From the NCBI GenBank assembly GCA_902783905.1, contig CACZSP010000180.1:1-6246 (forward strand): a stretch of 6,246 nucleotides of DNA, written 5' to 3'. The stretch's first letter is position 1; each line of letters starts with the position of its first letter. The notes below the pieces were generated by a model. It was given only the letters and a program-made list of their open reading frames with translations, did no database searches and was not told the DNA's origin. Source of the stretch: an uncultured Ruminococcus sp. (GTDB lineage: Bacteria; Bacillota; Clostridia; Oscillospirales; CAG-272). Both the position numbers and the translations under genes were made by a program. Below, one piece after another: positions 1 to 6,246 of this stretch.

Positions 1-39
1 AAAAAAAACGTGACATTTTCGACAAAGGGCGTTTTACTA

Positions 40-68
40 TTTACAAATATTAAAACTTATGTTATAAT
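40..68 (+). promoter_or_regulatory. Sigma-A type promoter with extended -10, upstream of gdpP
   Basis: The -35 box TTTACA lies at 40-45 and a perfect -10 box TATAAT at 63-68, separated by exactly 17 bp. A TG dinucleotide at 60-61, one base before the -10, makes it an extended -10 promoter. The surrounding DNA is AT-rich, unlike the GC-richer genes. A transcript starting about 7 bases downstream (near 75) would have a leader of roughly 34 nt before the gdpP ATG, too short for a riboswitch. This is the only convincing promoter in the window, so it probably drives the whole gdpP-rplI-dnaB-tilS-hpt-ftsH series. The start site is inferred, not shown. Confidence 0.85.
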
Positions 69-108
69 TTTTTGAAGTAAATCGGTTTTCCGACCTTTGG
101 AGAAAAAA

Positions 109-2166
109 ATGACGGAAGAAAAACGAAGAAAGAACAGAGAGTTCATATTTCTTTTGCTGCTCTGTACGACCGGCGTGCTCTGTCTCGCGGTGTCGGGGAT
201 GCTTATCCTTTTCTCGGATATCCCCGTTTTCATCCCGGTCGGAGCAGGGCTTCTCGTGTTCATCGCGGTCGGCGCCGTCCTGATAGTTTCCTCGTTAAGG
301 AGTTCGTCCGACGTCGAGCCGGAGACCGACAGATCGGTCCAGACGATGATAGCCGACGTGTTGAAAAAACTCGATATCCCTGTGGTGATAACAACTCTTG
401 AGGGCAGAATAGTCTGGGCAAACAGTCTGATGACGGCTGTCTGCGGAACCGAAGGCGGTATGACCGGAAAGAACGTCAGCGAATATGCCGGAGTTCAGAT
501 GTCCGAACTGATATCGGCCGGACTTCCCGGGGGCGCCGGTGTCACGCTTTGCGGCAAGGAATGCCGCGCGCTCAGTTACATAATGCCGACCGGAGACAGG
601 GATTTCTGGCTGACGGTGTTCGTCGACAGATCCGAACTTGCCGAGGCCGAACGGAAGATAGACGCAGAGAGTCCGGTGCTCGTATACGCGGTCATCGATA
701 ATCTCGAGCAGCTTGCCCAGTACGTCAAGGTTTCGTACAGGGAGGCGGTTAACAAAACCGAAACCATGCTCCGGGAATGGACCGCGAAACTGGGCGGGCT
801 CATCAGGGAATACGACAGGGACAAATATTTCATCGCTTTTCCGAAGAACCGTCTTTCGGAATGCGTTGAGGACGGATTCGCGATTCTTGACCGAATCAGA
901 CGGATCGGACTGGACAATACCGGAATGAGCGTCACCGTTTCGATGGGCGTTTCGGTCTGCGGCAGCAATCTTCTCGAAAGGGAAGCGGACGCCGCGTCCG
1001 CACTCGAGACAGCGCTCCAGCGCGGCGGCGACCAGGCGGTACTCAAAACGCCCGACGGACCCAACGCGTTTTTCGGCGGAAAGACCAAGACGGACCTCAA
1101 CCGTACGAGGATTATTTCGAGAACCGTCTGCGGCAGACTCATCCAGCTGATCGGAAGCGCCGGAAACGTTCTGATTATGGGACACAAGAATCCGGACTTC
1201 GACTGCATCGGAGGGTGCGTCGGACTTGCCAGACTGTCGCTCACCTTCAATAACGACGTTCACGTGGTTGTCAATAAGAACGATTCCAATTTCCGTATCG
1301 CCGCTTCGGTTCTGCGAAGGGACAATCCCGAATACGACGGAATATTCGTCGGAGGCGGCGAGGCGCTGGACATGATAAGATCCGACACTCTGCTCATCAT
1401 CGCCGACGTCAACAACCTCCGGATAGTCGAGGAGCCGGACATTGCCGCCAACGTGGCGACACAGGTGATAATCGACCACCACAGAAAAGCGGCTGATTTT
1501 GCCATAGAACCCGCGATAACCTGTATCGAGCCGGGGACGTCCTCCTGCTGCGAGCTCGTTACCGAAATGCTCGAAACCCTTTCCGGGACTTCTTCTCCTT
1601 CGGGAATCATATCGCTCACTCCGTCGGAGGCCAATCTGCTTCTTGCCGGAATAATGCTCGACACCAAGAATTTCACGAGATCCACGGGAGAGGAGACCTT
1701 CGCGGCCGCTTATTTCCTCAGGTCCTGCGGGGCGGTGAGCGACGTCGTCAACACCTTCTTCTTCAACGAGGAGAGGGATTTCGTCTCGGAGGCGAGACTT
1801 GGCGCGAATCTCAAACGGTTCCGCGATAAATTCGCGATAACCGCCGACCGGGTCGAGGGAGACGGGGGAAGGATCACGCCCGGCGACAGGGTCGCTGCGT
1901 CGCGTGCGGCGGAGGCGCTGCTTGAGGTGCGCAACGTCGAGGCGGCGTTCGCGATGGTCTACACCGATTCCGAGGTGCTGATTTCGGGGCGTTCGAGGGG
2001 GACCGTCAACGTTCAGCTCATTCTCGAACAGCTCGGAGGCGGAGGCAGATACGACGCCGCCGGAGCGCAGATAAGCGGGACCGGCTTCCAGCTTGTTTCC
2101 GAGCAGCTGAAGGAAGCGATAGATTCATATCTTGAGGACGCCGGCGGCGCTACGGCCGCTGACTGA
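109..2166 (+). CDS. gdpP: GdpP-type cyclic-di-AMP phosphodiesterase (TM-PAS-degenerate GGDEF-DHH-DHHA1)
   Basis: Membrane-bound enzyme of the GdpP/YybT family, which hydrolyses c-di-AMP to pApA and so influences cell-wall, potassium and stress physiology. The 685-residue product is the usual family length. Two membrane segments lie at about residues 11-34 and 38-60, then a PAS-like domain (about 80-140), a degenerate GGDEF domain (about 180-310) with YDRDKY at 235-240 in place of the GGDEF signature, and the DHH-DHHA1 phosphoesterase. Expected metal ligands are visible: H359, D363 and D365 in GHKNPDFD, D433, the DHH triad at 456-458, and D518 in MLDTKNF. The DHHA1 motif reads GGGGR (643-647) where the family usually has GGGGH. 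I chose the ATG at 109 because GGAG at 99-102 sits 6 nt upstream; a TTG at 97 in the same frame overlaps that Shine-Dalgarno and is less likely. First gene of the operon. Confidence 0.95.
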   Translation: MTEEKRRKNREFIFLLLLCTTGVLCLAVSGMLILFSDIPVFIPVGAGLLVFIAVGAVLIVSSLRSSSDVEPETDRSVQTMIADVLKKLDIPVVITTLEGRIVWANSLMTAVCGTEGGMTGKNVSEYAGVQMSELISAGLPGGAGVTLCGKECRALSYIMPTGDRDFWLTVFVDRSELAEAERKIDAESPVLVYAVIDNLEQLAQYVKVSYREAVNKTETMLREWTAKLGGLIREYDRDKYFIAFPKNRLSECVEDGFAILDRIRRIGLDNTGMSVTVSMGVSVCGSNLLEREADAASALETALQRGGDQAVLKTPDGPNAFFGGKTKTDLNRTRIISRTVCGRLIQLIGSAGNVLIMGHKNPDFDCIGGCVGLARLSLTFNNDVHVVVNKNDSNFRIAASVLRRDNPEYDGIFVGGGEALDMIRSDTLLIIADVNNLRIVEEPDIAANVATQVIIDHHRKAADFAIEPAITCIEPGTSSCCELVTEMLETLSGTSSPSGIISLTPSEANLLLAGIMLDTKNFTRSTGEETFAAAYFLRSCGAVSDVVNTFFFNEERDFVSEARLGANLKRFRDKFAITADRVEGDGGRITPGDRVAASRAAEALLEVRNVEAAFAMVYTDSEVLISGRSRGTVNVQLILEQLGGGGRYDAAGAQISGTGFQLVSEQLKEAIDSYLEDAGGATAAD

Positions 2167-2189
2167 CTTCGCAAGAGGAGGTTTTTGCA

Positions 2190-2636
2190 ATGAAAGTTAT
2201 TCTTAAACAGGACGTTCCGTCCCAGGGGAAAAAGGGCGATATCATCACCGTTTCCGACGGATATGCCCGCAATTATCTTATCCCCCGCGGATTTGCCGCG
2301 GTGGCTGACGCCGCCGCCATAAACGAGGCGAAAAACCGGGAGGCGGCAAGACTTCACAGAATCGAGACGGAAAAGGCGGAGGCCGCGGCGATACGCGACC
2401 GACTCGAGGGAATAATGCTGGTTATCAAGGCGGCCGGAAGCAGCGACGACCGGCTGTTCGGATCGGTTACCGCCAAAGATATTTCTGAGGCCCTTGAGGC
2501 GGCTCACGGCATTACCGTCGACAAGAGAAAGATCGTTCTTCCCGAGCAGATAAGGACGTTCGGCACGTATACTGTCGACGTGCGGCTTTATACGGATATT
2601 TCCGGTAAGATCAATCTTACCGTAACCAGAAAATAA
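2190..2636 (+). CDS. rplI: 50S ribosomal protein L9
   Basis: Structural protein of the large ribosomal subunit that binds 23S rRNA near the L1 stalk and helps maintain reading frame. The 148-residue product has the standard length and the L9 N-terminal signature: MKVILKQDV at the start, then KKGDIITVSDGYARNYLIPR at about residues 14-33. An alanine/glutamate-rich connecting helix spans about 40-75, followed by the C-terminal domain with LFGSVTAKDI near residues 89-98 and a closing strand region ending in TVTRK. A strong Shine-Dalgarno AGGAGG (2176-2181) lies 8 nt before the ATG, the best in the window and in keeping with the high expression of ribosomal proteins. It begins 23 nt after gdpP and ends 16 nt before dnaB, the same gdpP-rplI-dnaB order known from Bacillus and other Firmicutes. 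Confidence 0.98.
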   Translation: MKVILKQDVPSQGKKGDIITVSDGYARNYLIPRGFAAVADAAAINEAKNREAARLHRIETEKAEAAAIRDRLEGIMLVIKAAGSSDDRLFGSVTAKDISEALEAAHGITVDKRKIVLPEQIRTFGTYTVDVRLYTDISGKINLTVTRK

Positions 2637-2652
2637 AACGGCGGGACCCGAC

Positions 2653-4068
2653 ATGGATTACAATTCACAGGACGGAATCAGGAAGCTTCCTTATTCCGTT
2701 TCGGCCGAACACGCGCTGCTGGGATCTCTTCTTATCGATCCGTCGCAACTGACCTATATAACGGCGCTTGTCAAACCGGGAGACTTTTTCATTAAGGAGC
2801 ACGGTCAGATTTACGAGGCAATGCTGACGGTTGCCGCCGCGAGCCACGACATCGACACCGTGACCCTGATGGATCTGCTTGAAAAGAGCAGGATATACGA
2901 TACCAGGGAAAGCGCCGAAGCGTATCTGAGACTACTTACCGAATCGGTCCCCAGCGCCCTTAATATCCAGGACTACGCGAGGATCGTTCTTGAAAAAAGC
3001 GCTTTGCGCCAGATAATCACTCTTTGCGGGAACGTGTCTGAAAAGGCCTACTCGGAATCCGAAAAGCCGGAATCGGTCATTGCTTTCGCCGAGGGAGAGC
3101 TCGCCAATATCGCCGCCGGCAGAGACACTCACAATTTTCAGCTTCTGACGCAGGTGATAAGCGAGGTTTACGAACGTCTTCAGAAGCTGGCCGTCGATCC
3201 CGACGCCTTCGAGGGAATCAAGACCGGCTTTTCCGAGGTCGACAGAATACTCGGAGGGATAAACACCAGCGATCTCGTTCTCATAGGGGCGAGACCCGCG
3301 ATGGGCAAAACCTCTTTTGCCCTGAATATCGCCACGAACGTCGCTCTCTCAACCGGCAAAAAGGTTGCCGTCTTTTCTCTGGAAATGTCGGCAGAACAGC
3401 TGGCGACGAGGATACTTTCCTCCGACGCTCTCGTGGAAAGTCCGTCGCTGCGCACCGGCAAGCTTTCCGAGACCGACTGGGCGCGGCTTGCCGAGTCGGT
3501 TAACCGGCTCTCCGGCGCGAGGATACTCATAGACGATTCCTCCAACGTCACCGTTTCGGCGATCAAGGCCAAAGTAAGGCGGGAAAAGGATATCGGGATG
3601 ATAATCGTCGACTATCTCGGACTTATGCAGGGAGAGCGCCATACCGACAACCGCGTTCTTGAGATCGGCGACATAACGCGCGGACTGAAACTTCTCGCCA
3701 AGGATATGAACGTTCCGGTCGTATGCGTTTCCCAGCTGTCCCGCGGAGTCGAATCGCGCAATTCCTCGAACCGCAGACCGATGCTTTCGGATCTGCGCGA
3801 TTCCGGATCGATAGAACAGGATGCCGACAGCGTCATCTTCATATACCGCGACGATTATTACAAAACCGGAGACAAAAAGGACCAGGATGCCGCCGAGGCA
3901 TCCGACGCCGCTCCCGTCGCCGAGATCATAGTCGCAAAAAACAGACACGGAAGCACCGGTACCGCAAAACTGAACTGGATAGGGAAATATACCGTTTTCC
4001 GTTCGGTGGAGCGGGGACTGACCGATGCCGACGCTCCGCCCGAGTACAAAAAACATGCGGCGACCTGA
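2653..4068 (+). CDS. dnaB: Replicative DNA helicase DnaB
   Basis: Hexameric ATP-driven helicase that unwinds DNA at the replication fork and recruits primase (named DnaC in Bacillus subtilis). The 471-residue product is full length. The N-terminal helical domain covers about residues 12-115 and begins with the usual SAEHALLGSLL. A linker is followed by the RecA-like motor from about residue 190 (KTGF at 190-193). Visible catalytic features are Walker A GARPAMGKTS (212-221), the catalytic Glu E244 in SLEMS, Walker B IIVDY with D320, the conserved SDLRDSGSIEQDAD stretch, and K429/R431 in AKNRHG, matching the lysine and arginine-finger pair of this family. No intein interrupts it. The Shine-Dalgarno is weak (GGGA at 2643-2646, 6 nt before ATG), so expression may rely on coupling to rplI. 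Its 3' end overlaps the start of tilS. Confidence 0.98.
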   Translation: MDYNSQDGIRKLPYSVSAEHALLGSLLIDPSQLTYITALVKPGDFFIKEHGQIYEAMLTVAAASHDIDTVTLMDLLEKSRIYDTRESAEAYLRLLTESVPSALNIQDYARIVLEKSALRQIITLCGNVSEKAYSESEKPESVIAFAEGELANIAAGRDTHNFQLLTQVISEVYERLQKLAVDPDAFEGIKTGFSEVDRILGGINTSDLVLIGARPAMGKTSFALNIATNVALSTGKKVAVFSLEMSAEQLATRILSSDALVESPSLRTGKLSETDWARLAESVNRLSGARILIDDSSNVTVSAIKAKVRREKDIGMIIVDYLGLMQGERHTDNRVLEIGDITRGLKLLAKDMNVPVVCVSQLSRGVESRNSSNRRPMLSDLRDSGSIEQDADSVIFIYRDDYYKTGDKKDQDAAEASDAAPVAEIIVAKNRHGSTGTAKLNWIGKYTVFRSVERGLTDADAPPEYKKHAAT

Positions 4069-5068
4069 AGCCGGCGACGCCGGTCTTCCGCCGGGTTTCG
4101 TTCGTCCGGAGGAGTTCGCGGCGCGGATCGGAGTCGCTCCCGGACCGGTTCTGCTCGGTCTTTCGGGCGGTGCGGATTCGGTCTCGCTGCTCGAAATGCT
4201 CCGCATGTGCGGCACAGACGTGACTTGCGTTCACGTGAACCACTTGATACGCGGCGAGGAAGCCGACCGAGACGAACGCTTCTGCCGCGAGCTCGGAGAG
4301 CGGACAGGGGTGCGGGTAATCTGCGTAAAAGCCGACGTGCCGGCTTCCGCGGCTGCCGGAGGCGAGGGCCTCGAAGAAGCCGCGCGGCGGATCAGATACG
4401 GCGTATTCGACAGGATTATGTAGGAGGAGGGAATCGCCTTTCTCGCTACTGCGCACAATGCCGACGACAACGCCGAGACGGCGCTTTTCAACATTATTCG
4501 CGGTTCGGGAGCCCGCGGTGCCTGCGGTATTCCCGAGTACAGGCGGTGCGCGAACGGTTACGTGATAAGGCCGCTTCTCCGAGTGCCGAAAGACGAAATT
4601 CTGTCTTTCTGTGCCGCCCGCGGGCTTGAATACGTAACCGACAGTACCAATTACGACGTCGCTTATTCCCGCAACAGGATCAGGTCGAAGGTTATTCCCG
4701 AGCTTAAAACGATCAACGCGTCGGCGATCGGAGCTTTTTCGAGGTTCACCTCGTCGCTGACCCGCGACTGCGATTATCTCGATTCGCTGGCGGAGGAATA
4801 TATCGCCTCCCACGATCCCGCCGATTCCCGGTCTCTGGCAGGAGCCGGCGCGGCGGTCGCTTCGAGGGTGATAACGATCCTGGCGCGCAGGGCGGGAGCA
4901 AGACCCGAAAAAAGACACGTCGACGCCATTCTTGCCGCCGCGGCGGCGGACGCCGATATTTCACTGACTCTTCCCGGAAGCGTCATCGCGTCCCTGCGGA
5001 AGGGAAAGCTCGTTTTCAGATTCGACGAAAGAAAAAAACACAACATTGGAGAGAGTTCGGATGTATGA
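4025..5068 (+). CDS. tilS: tRNA(Ile)-lysidine synthetase TilS, frame interrupted by an in-frame TAG
   Basis: TilS uses ATP and lysine to convert C34 of tRNA-Ile(CAU) to lysidine, so the tRNA reads AUA as isoleucine. Counting from the ATG at 4055, the PP-loop SGGADS lies at residues 37-42 and HVNHLIRG at 60-67; codon 123 is TAG (4421-4423). The same frame then resumes with FLATAHNADDNAET (129-142), IIRGSGARG, and VIRPLLRVPKDEI, followed by the DSTNYD and RNRIRSKVIPEL motifs of the family. No frameshift is needed. Start is uncertain: the ATG at 4025 has GGGGA at 4013-4017 with 7 nt spacing, whereas 4055 lacks a clear Shine-Dalgarno but gives a more family-like N-terminus and a 14 nt overlap with dnaB. 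At about 336-346 residues it lacks the extra C-terminal domain of the 430-470 residue Escherichia coli and Bacillus enzymes. As written it would yield a 5' fragment (to 4423) and a 3' open frame (first GTG at 4562). It may be functional, mis-sequenced or a recent pseudogene. Confidence 0.85.
4421..4431 (+). other. In-frame TAG followed by a Shine-Dalgarno-like AGGAGGAGGG inside tilS
   Basis: The TAG at 4421-4423 directly follows an ATG codon in the tilS frame and shares its AG with the purine run AGGAGGAGGG (4422-4431). The run could serve as a ribosome-binding site for re-initiation after the stop. However, the next in-frame ATG, GTG or TTG is the GTG at 4562, too far away, and using it would drop the HNADDNAET motif. 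Only an ATC at 4433 is at a workable distance. If TAG were GAG, the site would simply read three Glu codons before Gly, a normal TilS-like stretch. The sequence itself is certain; its role is not. Confidence 0.6.
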
Positions 5069-5624
5069 AATGAAAGACGATCTCTGCGGTATCCTTCTTA
5101 CCGAAGATCAGATCGAATCGCTTGTGAAAAAGGTCGCGTCGGAAATCGACCGGGATTACGACGGCAGCGGGAGAGATCTTCTCCTCCTTTGTATCCTGAA
5201 GGGGTCGGTCGTTTTTATGGGTGACCTTATGAAAAAACTGAAACGCCCCGCCGAGATCGATTTTATGAAAGTATCCTCCTACAGCGGGACGGAAACGCGC
5301 GGAAAGGTTGATATAATCCTCGATCTGCACCGCTCCTCGCTTCACAATACCGATATCATCATCGTGGAGGATATTGTAGACAGCGGAAACACGCTGAATT
5401 ATCTTACCGGGTATCTGCGGCTTAAGGGCGCGGAAAGCGTCAGATGCGCCACTCTTCTCGACAAACCTTCCAGACGGAAGGTGAACTTTACGCCCGATTA
5501 TACCGGCATGGTCATACCCGATCATTTCGTCGTTGGATACGGCCTTGATTATAACGAAAAGTACCGCAATCTGCCGTATATCGGCATACTTAAGCCGGAA
5601 ATATATCTGGAAGCGCATAATTAA
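5061..5624 (+). CDS. hpt: Hypoxanthine phosphoribosyltransferase
   Basis: Purine-salvage enzyme that joins hypoxanthine (and usually guanine) to PRPP, giving IMP or GMP, in the cytoplasm. The 187-residue product has the normal bacterial length. The PRPP-binding loop reads VEDIVDSGNT (102-111), with E103/D104 contacting ribose and D107 as the expected general base. The flexible-loop region SSYSGTETRG (72-81), the purine-contact lysine K135 in LLDKPSRR, and VVGYGLDYNEKYRNLPYIG (157-175), whose D163 matches the base-specificity aspartate, are all present. I chose the ATG at 5061 because GGAGAG (5048-5053) lies 7 nt upstream; an in-frame TTG at 5046 precedes that site and is unlikely. The start overlaps the tilS stop by 8 nt, so the two are probably translationally coupled. 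The tilS-hpt-ftsH order is typical of Firmicutes. Confidence 0.97.
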   Translation: MYEMKDDLCGILLTEDQIESLVKKVASEIDRDYDGSGRDLLLLCILKGSVVFMGDLMKKLKRPAEIDFMKVSSYSGTETRGKVDIILDLHRSSLHNTDIIIVEDIVDSGNTLNYLTGYLRLKGAESVRCATLLDKPSRRKVNFTPDYTGMVIPDHFVVGYGLDYNEKYRNLPYIGILKPEIYLEAHN

Positions 5625-5694
5625 TCTGCGCCCGCGATTTGTTCGGCTCTTCCATAACGCTTGATTTTGAATAACAGAAAGGCCTTGTTTACAG

Positions 5695-6246
5695 ATGAAC
5701 AGGAAATCGACCAGCAACTTAAAAACTTTTCTGATTTATATCGCCGTTTTCATAGTCGTGATTTTTATAATATCGCAGCTGATGTCTCCGGGAAATAAGG
5801 AAACTCTGAAGTACAGCGATATTCAGAACTATTTTTACAAAGGTGAGGTTGAATCGTTTTTCGTCAGCAACAAAGACGTCATCACGCTGACCCTCAAGGA
5901 AACCGATCCGTCGACCGGAAAGAATAAAAAGGTCTCGTACGAGCTTAAGAGCACCGAGTATTTCCGCGAGGATCTCGGCGAGCTGATAAACGAGCAGATA
6001 AAAAGCGGGGAACTGACCGAGGCGGAGTACGAGCCCCCTCTCGTTTTTCCGTGGTGGGTGTCGATCATTCCGTACGTTCTTCTTCTCGTCGGATTTGCGG
6101 TGATTTATCTGGTTATGGTCAATCAGATGGTCGGCAAGAACGGCAAGATGAACAGCTTCGGAAAGGCGCGGGTCAAGACGGCAAACGATACGAAGGAAAA
6201 GGTAACCTTCGACGACGTCGCCGGCGCCGAAGAGGAGAAGGAGGAA
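5695..6246 (+). CDS. ftsH: ATP-dependent zinc metalloprotease FtsH, N-terminal part (runs off the window)
   Basis: FtsH is a membrane-anchored hexameric AAA+ protease that degrades misfolded membrane proteins and some regulators. Only the first 184 codons are in the window, open to the last base. A first membrane segment spans about residues 11-30 (TFLIYIAVFIVVIFIISQLM), followed by an external domain (about 31-118) beginning with LKYSDIQNYF. A second membrane segment lies at about 121-143, preceded by PWW. The cytoplasmic linker leads into VTFDDVAGAEEEKEE (170-184), the conserved entry to the AAA+ module. Walker A, Walker B and the HEXXH zinc site lie beyond the window, so activity cannot be judged. 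The ATG at 5695 is the first start after the hpt gap; its Shine-Dalgarno is weak (AGAAAGG at 5676-5682, 12 nt away). The position after tilS-hpt supports the call. Confidence 0.95.
   Translation, partial: MNRKSTSNLKTFLIYIAVFIVVIFIISQLMSPGNKETLKYSDIQNYFYKGEVESFFVSNKDVITLTLKETDPSTGKNKKVSYELKSTEYFREDLGELINEQIKSGELTEAEYEPPLVFPWWVSIIPYVLLLVGFAVIYLVMVNQMVGKNGKMNSFGKARVKTANDTKEKVTFDDVAGAEEEKEE

Noticed and set aside
10..40. A second promoter, GTGACA (10-15) with TACTAT (35-40)
   Set aside because: Spacing is 19 bp and both boxes are poorer than the TTTACA/TATAAT pair just downstream; it could be a minor tandem promoter but I cannot support it.
1..40. Terminator of a minus-strand gene entering from the left (T-run opposite 1-8)
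   Set aside because: No GC-rich stem can be formed from 9-40 on the minus strand; only a short GACA direct repeat is present.
295..1482. 395-codon open frame on the minus strand opposite gdpP
   Set aside because: It is a shadow of gdpP caused by codon bias; the translation shows no recognisable domain, while the plus strand carries every GdpP motif.
3723..4223. 166-codon plus-strand open frame overlapping dnaB and tilS
   Set aside because: Arginine-rich out-of-frame translation of dnaB and tilS, without a start signal or domain.
4421..4561. Ribosomal frameshift as the explanation of the tilS interruption
   Set aside because: Both halves of tilS lie in the same frame (4025 and 4562 differ by a multiple of three), so a frameshift is not needed; the problem is one stop codon only.
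3926..4918. 330-codon open frame on the minus strand across the dnaB end and tilS, including the tilS stop
   Set aside because: The translation is rich in Arg, Gly and Pro with no domain pattern, and the opposite strand shows conserved DnaB and TilS motifs throughout. An antisense gene does not explain the tilS TAG.
5613..5631. Inverted repeat GCGCA / TGCGC spanning the hpt stop, as a terminator
   Set aside because: The stem is only 5 bp with a 9 nt loop and no T-run follows, so it does not qualify as an intrinsic terminator.

Overview
The window is a compact, single-strand (+) housekeeping block of six genes: gdpP (cyclic-di-AMP phosphodiesterase), rplI (ribosomal protein L9), dnaB (replicative helicase), tilS (tRNA-Ile lysidine synthetase), hpt (hypoxanthine phosphoribosyltransferase) and the first 184 codons of ftsH (membrane AAA+ protease). 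The gene set and order point to a low-rank Gram-positive lineage, most likely an uncultured member of the Clostridia. GdpP with the TM-PAS-degenerate GGDEF-DHH-DHHA1 layout next to rplI-dnaB, and the tilS-hpt-ftsH trio, are both Firmicutes hallmarks. The coding DNA is moderately GC-rich and uses many ATA, AGA and AGG codons; the only AT-rich stretch is the promoter region at the left end. No mobile element, CRISPR array, RNA gene or phage gene was seen.

Layout: positions 1-108 hold a very good sigma-A type promoter (TTTACA, 17 bp, TATAAT with an extended TG) and a short leader. gdpP follows (109-2166), then rplI after 23 nt (2190-2636), dnaB after 16 nt (2653-4068), tilS overlapping the end of dnaB (4025-5068), hpt overlapping the end of tilS by 8 nt (5061-5624), and, after a 70 nt gap with no convincing terminator, ftsH (5695 to beyond the window). 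Spacing and overlaps suggest one operon driven from the left-end promoter. In Bacillus subtilis the same genes sit in two separate clusters (gdpP-rplI-dnaC and tilS-hprT-ftsH); here they are joined, so the dnaB/tilS overlap is the junction of the two blocks.

The most notable feature is in tilS. The reading frame is interrupted by one in-frame TAG (4421-4423), but the same frame continues on both sides with the conserved TilS sequence, including the PP-loop SGGADS before the stop and the HNADDNAET motif after it. The TAG is immediately followed by a Shine-Dalgarno-like AGGAGGAGGG. None of the five complete genes uses TAG as its terminator, and ATA codons (which normally need TilS-made lysidine in tRNA-Ile) are frequent here, so simple loss of TilS is hard to accept. 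A single G-to-T change or sequencing error (GAG to TAG) is the simplest explanation; readthrough, a split protein or TAG reassignment are the alternatives. A second point of interest is GdpP, whose metal ligands are all present but whose usual GGGGH motif reads GGGGR.

Functionally the block links second-messenger turnover, translation, replication, tRNA decoding, purine salvage and membrane proteolysis. Nothing in it looks like an accessory or defence system.
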